A stretch of DNA of 6,253 nt, from assembly GCA_001464165.1 (NCBI GenBank), contig LNEX01000510.1, positions 1 to 6,253 on the forward strand, given 5' to 3'. Positions 1-5,117 of this stretch are shown piece after piece. The stretch comes from a bacterium Ga0077546 (GTDB taxonomy: Bacteria; Cyanobacteriota; Vampirovibrionia; Obscuribacterales; Obscuribacteraceae). Under the pieces are notes generated by a model. That model saw only the letters and a list, made by a program, of their open reading frames with translations. It did no database searches and was not told where the DNA came from. Each line of letters opens with the position of its first letter. Position 1 is the first letter of the stretch. Both the position numbers and the translations under genes were made by a program.

Positions 1-322
1 GGGCATTGTCACCACCGGTGGCCACACCCTGGTTTCGGAAGCAATGTACCTGGGCATTCCGGCCTACCTGATTCCGTTGGCAGTCTACGAGCAACAGATC
101 AACGCTCATGCAGTCGGAGACAACAACTTCGGCCTCTGCGCTGAAAACATCAACCAGCCGCAACTGACGACATTCCTCTCTCAGCTTGAGAGCTTCGCTG
201 CCAACATCATCAACGACAAGAAAGGCAAGAACAGCAAAAGAATTCTTGTGCCCGGATCTGGTGAGAAGAAGATTCTCGCCTACATTCGAGCAGCCTTGTC
301 GAAAAGCAGCGCCAGCACTTAA
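1..322 (+). CDS. Glycosyltransferase, C-terminal fragment (GT-B fold, GT28/MurG-like)
   Basis: This is the 3' end of a gene that starts left of the window; the reading frame begins at base 2 and 106 residues are visible before the TAA at 320-322. The sequence shows the donor-sugar-nucleotide site of GT-B enzymes: TTGGHTLVSEAMYLGIP (visible residues 4-20), with the glycine pair and the conserved Glu (13), followed by P-x-x-x-YEQQINA, where the second Gln (32) and Asn (34) match the Q-x-x-NA signature of the GT28 C-terminal and UGT/MGT-like families. Such enzymes transfer a sugar from a nucleotide-sugar to a lipid, glycan or small molecule, usually at the cytoplasmic face of the membrane. The tail after residue 60 is poorly conserved and Lys/Ser-rich. 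The acceptor cannot be inferred from this half. A start at the internal ATG at 44 is not credible because it would split the nucleotide-binding motif. The next gene begins 25 nt later on the same strand, so the two are probably co-transcribed. Confidence 0.85.
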   Translation, partial: GIVTTGGHTLVSEAMYLGIPAYLIPLAVYEQQINAHAVGDNNFGLCAENINQPQLTTFLSQLESFAANIINDKKGKNSKRILVPGSGEKKILAYIRAALSKSSAST

Positions 323-338
323 ACCAACACGATACAAT

Positions 339-342
339 GGAG
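339..342 (+). promoter_or_regulatory. Shine-Dalgarno site of the histidine phosphatase gene
   Basis: GGAG lies 5 nt before the ATG at 348. It fixes the start of the phosphatase: the open frame extends upstream to 186, but that extension lies inside the glycosyltransferase gene, has no ribosome binding site of this quality, and would put 54 unrelated residues in front of the catalytic RH motif, which in this family sits almost at the N-terminus. Confidence 0.6.
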
Positions 343-347
343 CACCC

Positions 348-1052
348 ATGCGAATATATGTTCTAAGACACTGTGAAAGCGCTGCCATGCGCTGGCGAAT
401 GAACAACCCCGATGCCGAGGTTGTTCCGTCCGAGCTTCTGCCCGACTCAGCGGTGCCGCTCTCTCAACTCGGCGACGAGCAGGGAGAAGCACTTGCTCTC
501 TTCTTCGCCTCTCTGCCTGAGAGCGAAAGACCGACCCATGGCTTCAGTTCGCCCTTCAAGCGCACCACTCAAACCGGCGCCTTCGCCCTGAGCAAGCTGC
601 CGACGAAAGTAGAACTGGTGCTGGATGAGCGCCTGCGCGAAATCGACTTTGGCATCTTCGTCGACCTCACCAAAAAGGGTCGCGCGGCCAAATTCCCGAC
701 CCAATGGCAAGAGCGGCGCACAGTAGGCAAAGTGCACTATCGCCCCGAAGGAGGCGAAAACTGGCACGATGTCGCTGCGCGTTTTCTCGACTTCCAGAAA
801 GAACGCATCGACGTTCTGCCACCATCAGCGGTGGTCTTGATCAGCACTCACGAAACTGTCGTCAGCATAAGCCAATGGCAATGGGCTGGTGAAAATCTTG
901 AGCAGCTGGGCAAAGAAGGGGTGCCGTCGGCCTCCATCAATACCTATGACTTCGACGGCAAGGCCTTCAAGCTGGTGTGCCGTCAGCAACTGCCGCCCTC
1001 ACCAAGCGGAAAAGACCTGTTCTCTATGGAGAGCAAGGCCAAGGACATCTAA
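348..1052 (+). CDS. Histidine phosphatase superfamily protein (phosphoglycerate mutase-like)
   Basis: A 234-residue cytosolic protein of the histidine phosphatase (PGAM/SixA/CobC-like) clan, which hydrolyses or transfers phosphate through a phosphohistidine. The family motifs appear in order: strand then LRHCES with Arg7 and nucleophile His8; SSPFKRTTQTG with phosphate-binding Arg72 (residues 67-77); LREIDFG with the acid/base Glu98; EGGENWHDVAARF (134-146), the usual GE-S/N helix; and STHETVV with the second catalytic His168. Length is normal for the clan (about 200-240). All catalytic residues are present, so it should be active. Unusual points are Cys9 where Gly is most common (RHG) and Thr-His-Glu in place of the frequent SHG. 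No signal peptide or membrane segment is seen. The substrate cannot be told from sequence: sugar phosphate, phosphoserine/threonine protein and nucleotide-pathway substrates all occur in this clan. It follows the glycosyltransferase by 25 nt and is followed by a terminator, so it is probably the last gene of that operon. Confidence 0.87.
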   Translation: MRIYVLRHCESAAMRWRMNNPDAEVVPSELLPDSAVPLSQLGDEQGEALALFFASLPESERPTHGFSSPFKRTTQTGAFALSKLPTKVELVLDERLREIDFGIFVDLTKKGRAAKFPTQWQERRTVGKVHYRPEGGENWHDVAARFLDFQKERIDVLPPSAVVLISTHETVVSISQWQWAGENLEQLGKEGVPSASINTYDFDGKAFKLVCRQQLPPSPSGKDLFSMESKAKDI

Positions 1053-1099
1053 CCCGAGCCACTGCGAAAAGCGCAGTAGCATTCAGACTTAAAGCAGCT

Positions 1100-1152
1100 A
1101 GAGCAGAGAGATTTTGGCAAAATCTCTCTGCTCTCAGCCTGCCTTTTTCTTT
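1100..1152 (+). terminator. Intrinsic terminator after the glycosyltransferase-phosphatase operon
   Basis: A perfect 16-bp stem (1100-1115 with 1119-1134) encloses a 3-nt GGC loop. On the + strand it is followed, after a 9-base gap, by a T-rich tract (TTTTTCTTT, 1144-1152). The lower part of the stem is GC-containing and the top is AAAA/TTTT. It sits 47 nt after the phosphatase stop. On the minus strand no comparable T tract follows the hairpin, so it appears to act in the + direction. The gap between hairpin and T tract is longer than in an ideal terminator, so the structure might instead protect the mRNA 3' end. Confidence 0.75.
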
Positions 1153-1330
1153 AGAGAACAACAGTCTTAAAATTTTTGCTTTTAACCTATGCTCTTACAT
1201 AGTAGACAACCGAGAAGGTTACCAATCATAGCTTTCGAGATTCGGTGTTTGTTAACAGGTTAGAAAATTTAGATTGATCCGCATCAAAAACAGCGCGGTA
1301 AATTTCTTCGCCCAGCGCCGCCTGGGTTCA

Positions 1331-1372
1331 AAACAAACGCTAACTGCCGTGAATACCGATGGCGTGACGGCA
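1331..1372 (-). terminator. Possible weak terminator of the unknown minus-strand gene
   Basis: Read on the minus strand, TGCCGT (1372-1367) can pair with ACGGCA (1350-1345) across a 16-nt loop. This is followed by a T-rich run, GTTTGTTTT, at about 1339-1331. It lies about 33 nt past the TAA stop of the gene. The stem is only 6 bp and the loop is long, so this is a weak candidate. A second small hairpin (1311-1326) follows it. Confidence 0.25.
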
Positions 1373-1404
1373 CCTAAGTAAGAACCGATGTTGGAGCAAC
1401 TGAC

Positions 1405-2661
1405 TTACCATCTAGCGACTATAACCCATTTCGAGTATCCGTCATCTTCCATGTATCCCCATTCATTGGAGTAAGATCTCACTAACTCAACAGAAGGCTT
1501 AAAACCTTCACTGGCAATACGATCATAAACCTGCTGCTCGAACTGGTTTAACTCTGCTCTTTGCGGAGCCTGCAGAATATCCTCTTTTGTATCGGAGTCG
1601 CTATTAAAACCAGGTTGGTATGAATGGTCATAGATAAAAGCTCTTTCCAGGCCAAGCACTTGCACATATCTGTTGCCTTTAGCAGCTGCAGCATTAACTG
1701 CTTCTGGAATGCTTTCTAGCAGGTTTTGTTTGTGCATCTCAATCCGCTCTTCCCATTCACGTTCTCTCAGATCAAGTTGCTCTTGCTCTTCAAACATATA
1801 TTTTTGACTTGCTTTGATAGCAGTCTTTTGTCGTTCACAAACATCCACAGGTTCAGATTCATGCACGAGTTGAGGTTTTATCAGGCTTTCCCAGCGAGCA
1901 ACTTGTTCCATATCGGCAGATGTTTGGCCCCACATACTATAACCAGAGGCTGTTTTGAGTGAGCCATAAATTTCGTAGAAGTAATTGACAGTCTCTCTTT
2001 CATCAACTGACACACGGTTCCAATCATTGGCAAGTTGTTTGCCGCGATTGTACCTACCTTGCTCCTCAGCGCTCATTGACTTTAGTGCGTTTTCCACACC
2101 GGAATCACTCAAGCCCCAAAATCCATTCTGCCGTTCAATCATAGTTGGTACTGTAACTCTGCCGTAGTAGAGAAATTCGAGGGCGTCTTGATGCTCTTCA
2201 CTGCGTTTATGGTAAGTTGAATCTTCACCAAAGGCGCGTTGTATTTTTACGGCGCCGTTACTCTTTATGAACTCCTGTCGAACTTCTGGCGATAAATTAG
2301 GGTCTCCAAAGAATTCTTTGAAAGCTTGAATATCTTTGTTGGCAAGGGCGTCATTAGCTTTCTCTAGAGCCTTGGAAAGGGCGAGCTTATCTGCTTCCCA
2401 ATCTGCATGTGTGTAAGTAGTATCACAACTATTCTGCTCTGAAGATGATTTTGCTTTCTCCGCCAATTGCTCAGAGCCACTATCAATTTGAACTACTGGA
2501 AGCTTGCCGCTATTTACTAAGACTTGAGTATCAACGGCTGAGTTTGCCTTGATTAACTCCCCTCTATTGCGCTGCTCAATGGTGCTGGGCGATTCATATA
2601 GTGCGTCAGCAGATGCCTCAGCGGACCGGTCTACAGTTACAGTATTTCGAACTCTGTCCAT
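1405..2661 (-). CDS. Hypothetical protein, 418 aa, soluble, largely helical with a short C-terminal alpha/beta module
   Basis: I do not recognise this family. The start ATG (2661-2659) has a good Shine-Dalgarno GGAG 8 nt upstream (2673-2670), and the frame closes with TAA at 1407-1405. There is no signal peptide or transmembrane segment, so the product is probably cytosolic. Residues 1-80 look disordered (rich in Ser, Glu, Ala, Asn). Residues 85-265 look helical, with motif-like patches NLSPEVRQEFIKSNGAVKIQ (122-141) and MSAEEQGRYNRGKQLA (196-211). Residues 288-328 form a highly charged helix with coiled-coil potential (EEQEQLDLREREWEERIE). Residues 330-418 resemble a small alpha/beta domain: strand RYVQVLGL, a helix around FEQQVYDRIASEGF (374-387), and a final strand KWVIVARW at the very C-terminus. 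It diverges from the response regulator gene, whose direct-repeat site lies 87 nt or more upstream of this start, so it may be a target of that regulator. The coding strand is AT-richer than the phosphatase and DUF1254 genes. A scaffold, effector or regulatory role is possible, but none is shown. Confidence 0.75.
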   Translation of the reverse strand: MDRVRNTVTVDRSAEASADALYESPSTIEQRNRGELIKANSAVDTQVLVNSGKLPVVQIDSGSEQLAEKAKSSSEQNSCDTTYTHADWEADKLALSKALEKANDALANKDIQAFKEFFGDPNLSPEVRQEFIKSNGAVKIQRAFGEDSTYHKRSEEHQDALEFLYYGRVTVPTMIERQNGFWGLSDSGVENALKSMSAEEQGRYNRGKQLANDWNRVSVDERETVNYFYEIYGSLKTASGYSMWGQTSADMEQVARWESLIKPQLVHESEPVDVCERQKTAIKASQKYMFEEQEQLDLREREWEERIEMHKQNLLESIPEAVNAAAAKGNRYVQVLGLERAFIYDHSYQPGFNSDSDTKEDILQAPQRAELNQFEQQVYDRIASEGFKPSVELVRSYSNEWGYMEDDGYSKWVIVARW

Positions 2662-2747
2662 CTTCGTTGCTCCGGTGGGGATGCAATGAAGATAATGGCC
2701 CCGGGGTAAAATCGAGGTAAAGCCAGAGATGCTAGAAATTTGGGCGT

Positions 2748-2767
2748 TTTGCTAATCGTTTGTTAAT
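2748..2767 (+). promoter_or_regulatory. 11-bp-period direct repeat, likely OmpR/PhoB-type operator
   Basis: TTTGCTAAT (2748-2756) and TTTGTTAAT (2759-2767) are 8/9 identical and start exactly 11 bp apart, the spacing at which dimers of winged-helix OmpR/PhoB regulators bind in tandem. A third, much weaker copy in the same phase (GCTTACAAT, 2770-2778) overlaps the proposed -10 element. The first copy covers the proposed -35. The site lies 40-59 bp upstream of the response regulator start, and a class II (PhoB-like) autoactivation arrangement would fit. That this regulator binds here is inference. Confidence 0.45.
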
Positions 2768-2778
2768 AGGCTTACAAT
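2749..2778 (+). promoter_or_regulatory. Candidate sigma70-type promoter of the response regulator gene
   Basis: A -10 element TACAAT (2773-2778, 5/6 to consensus) is preceded by a weak -35 TTGCTA (2749-2754, 4/6) at an 18-bp spacing. A transcript starting near 2785 would have a leader of about 20 nt. The poor -35, overlapped by the direct repeat, fits an activator-dependent promoter. No clear promoter for the divergent minus-strand gene could be assigned in the same interval. Confidence 0.4.
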
Positions 2779-2806
2779 ATCGAATCAGCTCTGTGGTCGT
2801 GTTTAT

Positions 2807-3481
2807 ATGAAAGTGCTAATTGTTGAAGATGATTTGGCTTTAAGCGAAGCTCTAAAAGACTGTTTATTGGCTCAACAGCTAACTGTTGAAGTGGCTACGA
2901 CAGGCGAAGACGCAATTCAGCTGCTTTCTACCTTTGAATATGATTTGATTTTGCTCGACTGGAATCTACCAGGCATGAACGGCTTAACGGTCTGCCGCAA
3001 GTATCGTGAGACACATGGTATGAGCCATGTCATTTTTCTTACCTCAGAAAGCGATATAAGTAAGAAGGAAGATGCATTAGATGCAGGCGGCGACGATTAT
3101 CTGGTGAAGCCGTTTGAGATAAGAGAACTACTAGCCCGCATGCGCAGTGTAATGCGGCGCTCACTTAAGATCCAAACAAATGCACTAAAAATCAATCAGT
3201 TAGATTTTCGGCCAGACGAGAGAATTGCCACAGCCAACAACAAACAGATACAACTCACGCCAAAAGAGGCCCTGCTGCTGGAATTTCTTATGCGCCATCC
3301 CAATCGACCTTACACCGGCCAGCGGCTGTTCAATGCGATATGGCCTTCCGATACAGACGCTTCCGCTGAAACGGTCAAAGTTTGGATAGGCAATCTGAGA
3401 AATAAGCTTTCTAAAATAGACCAGAAGGATTTTATAAAAACTGTAGTAGGCTCAGGTTATGTGGTTGAATCTGATCAATAG
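2807..3481 (+). CDS. Two-component response regulator, OmpR/PhoB family
   Basis: A 224-residue DNA-binding response regulator of normal family length. Receiver domain (residues 1-118): MKVLIVEDD with the acidic pair Asp8/Asp9, phosphoacceptor Asp51 in LILLDWNLPGMNG, switch Thr79 (FLTSES), and Lys101 in GGDDYLVKPF. Effector domain (about 124-222): winged helix-turn-helix with the start QLTPKEALLLEFLMRHPNRP (149-168), the recognition-helix region AETVKVWIGNLRNKL (187-201) and the wing KTVVGSGYVV (211-220). Asp51 phosphorylation should promote dimerisation and binding to tandem direct repeats; such a repeat lies just upstream. No convincing Shine-Dalgarno site precedes the ATG at 2807, so translation may be weak or nearly leader-independent. 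The gene ends by overlapping the convergent histidine kinase gene by 7 bp, and that kinase is its likely partner. The regulated genes are not known from this window. Confidence 0.94.
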   Translation: MKVLIVEDDLALSEALKDCLLAQQLTVEVATTGEDAIQLLSTFEYDLILLDWNLPGMNGLTVCRKYRETHGMSHVIFLTSESDISKKEDALDAGGDDYLVKPFEIRELLARMRSVMRRSLKIQTNALKINQLDFRPDERIATANNKQIQLTPKEALLLEFLMRHPNRPYTGQRLFNAIWPSDTDASAETVKVWIGNLRNKLSKIDQKDFIKTVVGSGYVVESDQ

Positions 3482-4923
3482 TTAGAAGGCCGCTCAATTG
3501 GAACTGAAAACCAAAATTCCGAGCCTTTTCCGGGCTCGCTATTGACACCAATTGTGCCACCATGTGATTCAATAATGAGTTTTGAGATAGCTAGACCCAG
3601 TCCAGAGCCGCCAGCCTTTTTACCTTCATTGGTCTGGTGAAATTTCTGAAACAAATTGGCCTTTTCTTCCGGCGCAAGACCACGACCACTATCCACAACA
3701 GCTATTTCAATTTCACCATCATGCTTTGTACTTACTACTCTAATCAACCCTCGTGATGGCGAAAACTTTATGGCATTCGAAAGCAGGTTTGTTACTACTT
3801 GCAGTATGCGATTGCGGTCTATGTTTGCGTATTCTTTGCCTACTTCGTTTTTGATTTCAATGTTCTTGAGCATGGCTAAGCTGCTAACAGTGCTGGTCGC
3901 AGTTTCAACTAGCTCGCGCAAATTTTCCGGTCCACAATCTAGAGCCAAATGTCCTACTTCAAGACTCTCAAGTAGAAGCAAATCATTGATGAGTTCTACT
4001 GAGGTCTTTAGATTGTTGCCGATTAACCTAATCTGCTTTTCCCCAGCAGCAGTAAGCTCATTTTGATTTTGCTGCAAAATCTCAAGTGATACCATGGATG
4101 CTGCCAGCGGGCTTCTTAAATCGTGTGCCATCATTTGCATTAGCCCGCGGCGATGGTCTGCCGATTCAATCAACTGGCGGCTGGCAGCATGAATTTCTTC
4201 GTCTAGTTCGCTCAATTCGTCGTGACCGCCGACCTGGCGAATTAACTTTGTGTTTTTCGGCAACAAGTGAGCATTCTCTACAAGTATGCGCAATCTACTT
4301 GTTACATCTTTTACGATCAAAAGAATTAGCACTAGAGCTAAAGCAAAGTTTGAGATTAGTCCTGCTACTACTACGGCGTGCGCATATGCCGCTGCTTCTT
4401 CCTCGCTGCGCCTGATTAGCTCAAGTTCTGCTTGCTTGTCGTTCATGATTGACATTAAGATGGTGTTCTTAAGTCCAGCTTGTCTGACAAGATTTCTTAG
4501 CCTCTTGACTCTTGAAAGTACGTTGGCTTCTTCTGGCTGTACCTTTAAAGTTTCTAGAGCTTGACTATCTTCGTCAATCGTCGCAGTCAGCTCGTGCAGC
4601 AAGTTTAGCAATTTGGTATCTCCTTGAGCCAATTGGCTCAGGGAGATTATTTCCTTGCGGGCATCGGCGTTGAGTTCTTCGGCCTTTGCCCGATGACCTT
4701 CAATTCCGTTAGAAGCGAAACTGGCCAACTGACCAAACGAACTAAAGATTAAGCCCGTTGCCTTGTTGATATGCGTCAGAATTGTGGTTTGACTGTGCTC
4801 GCGTGCCATAAGAGCTTCGGCGCGCAAAAGAGATGAAGAAAGTAGGGCGATCCAGATGACGTTGAACGCTAGCGGAATCAATGCTAGCGCGAGGCCCTTG
4901 TGAATAATGCGCGGTTGAAACAT
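3475..4923 (-). CDS. Membrane sensor histidine kinase (HAMP-HisKA-HATPase)
   Basis: A 482-residue sensor kinase. Two membrane helices (about residues 10-33 and 182-205) enclose a 148-residue extracytoplasmic region (34-181) that is helical, has no cysteine, and looks like a four-helix-bundle or CHASE3-like sensor, although it is not assignable by eye. A HAMP linker (about 206-256) leads into the HisKA dimerisation helices with the H-box MAHDLRSPL, phosphoacceptor His267. The HATPase_c domain has the N-box QVVTNLLSNAIKFSP (Asn379, Asn383), G1 DSGRGL (411-416), an F-box around LFQKFHQ (424-430) and G2 GGSGLGL (438-444), all intact, so autophosphorylation is expected. There is no attached receiver domain. 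The start at 4923 is bounded by an in-frame TAA only 9 nt upstream (4935-4933); the next Met (39) would remove the first membrane helix. The ribosome site is weak. The gene is convergent with, and overlaps, the OmpR-family regulator, its probable phosphotransfer partner. The signal sensed is unknown. Confidence 0.94.
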   Translation of the reverse strand: MFQPRIIHKGLALALIPLAFNVIWIALLSSSLLRAEALMAREHSQTTILTHINKATGLIFSSFGQLASFASNGIEGHRAKAEELNADARKEIISLSQLAQGDTKLLNLLHELTATIDEDSQALETLKVQPEEANVLSRVKRLRNLVRQAGLKNTILMSIMNDKQAELELIRRSEEEAAAYAHAVVVAGLISNFALALVLILLIVKDVTSRLRILVENAHLLPKNTKLIRQVGGHDELSELDEEIHAASRQLIESADHRRGLMQMMAHDLRSPLAASMVSLEILQQNQNELTAAGEKQIRLIGNNLKTSVELINDLLLLESLEVGHLALDCGPENLRELVETATSTVSSLAMLKNIEIKNEVGKEYANIDRNRILQVVTNLLSNAIKFSPSRGLIRVVSTKHDGEIEIAVVDSGRGLAPEEKANLFQKFHQTNEGKKAGGSGLGLAISKLIIESHGGTIGVNSEPGKGSEFWFSVPIERPSNY

Positions 4924-4945
4924 GGCATTATCTTAGCCGATATCC

Positions 4946-4974
4946 TTGACCGACTGCCTAGACATAGATATGAC
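4946..4974 (+). promoter_or_regulatory. Candidate sigma70-type promoter of the DUF1254 gene
   Basis: TTGACC (4946-4951, 5/6 to the -35 consensus) and TATGAC (4969-4974, 4/6 to the -10 consensus) are separated by exactly 17 bp and point toward the DUF1254 gene. This would give a 5' leader of about 135 nt that includes the inverted repeat at 4978-5008. It lies only 23 bp from the start of the divergent kinase gene, so the two transcripts would begin close together or overlap. Confidence 0.4.
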
Positions 4975-4977
4975 ATT

Positions 4978-5008
4978 CCCCCAGCAAGATTGGAAGTCTC
5001 TCTGGGGG
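4978..5008. repeat. Inverted repeat in the kinase-DUF1254 intergenic region
   Basis: CCCCCAG (4978-4984) and CTGGGGG (5002-5008) are perfect 7-bp complements with a 17-nt spacer. In RNA read rightwards this forms a GC-rich stem just after the proposed transcription start of the DUF1254 gene; as DNA it could be an operator between the two divergent genes. No T tract follows, so it is not a standard terminator. Confidence 0.4.
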
Positions 5009-5103
5009 CTGGAGTGCTGACATCTCTATGGTGGCAACCAGGTCGAGAGATGCTGTACCATATTGGGCCAGAAATGTTGGCAAGACGAGCGACTGGGGCG
5101 CAG

Positions 5104-5109
5104 AAGGAG
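5104..5109 (+). promoter_or_regulatory. Strong Shine-Dalgarno site of the DUF1254 gene
   Basis: AAGGAG lies 8 nt before the ATG at 5118, the best ribosome binding site in the window. It sets the start directly in front of a standard signal peptide and suggests efficient translation. Confidence 0.75.
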
Positions 5110-5117
5110 ACTAGAAC

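Larger units (their letters stand above)
1053..1404. other. Non-coding interval between the phosphatase and the unknown gene
   Basis: 352 bases with no credible gene; the short open frames across it continue out of frame from the phosphatase and show no protein-like pattern or ribosome site. It contains a small hairpin directly after the phosphatase stop (ACTGCG 1061-1066 with CGCAGT 1072-1077), the strong terminator at 1100-1152, an AT-rich stretch (about 1160-1300) with a GTTTGTTAACAGG box at 1247-1259, and two further weak inverted repeats (CCCAG 1311-1315 with CTGGG 1322-1326; TGCCGT 1345-1350 with ACGGCA 1367-1372) near the 3' end of the minus-strand gene. No tRNA or rRNA is recognised. 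Confidence 0.6.

Noticed and set aside
186..347. N-terminal extension of the histidine phosphatase to an upstream ATG at 186.
   Set aside because: The extension lies in another frame inside the glycosyltransferase, its residues are low-complexity shadow sequence, and the GGAG at 339-342 supports the start at 348, directly before the catalytic motif.
447..767. 106-codon minus-strand frame opposite the phosphatase.
   Set aside because: It is an antisense shadow of a well-supported gene with all family motifs on the + strand, and it has no ribosome site or recognisable product.
1311..1345. A tRNA-like T-arm (GGTTCAAAAC) near 1325.
   Set aside because: No acceptor stem, D-arm or anticodon arm can be drawn around it, and the T-arm stem does not pair.
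2699..2706. CCCCGGGG palindrome upstream of the unknown gene as an operator.
   Set aside because: A single 8-bp palindrome with no second copy nearby and no promoter element around it; not enough to claim a site.
3520..3538. Hairpin CGAGCC/GGCTCG just past the regulator stop, followed on the minus strand by T-rich sequence, as a terminator.
   Set aside because: It encodes the conserved GKGSEF segment near the end of the kinase, has no T tract in the + direction, and would terminate the kinase inside its own coding region. Most likely a by-product of codon sequence.
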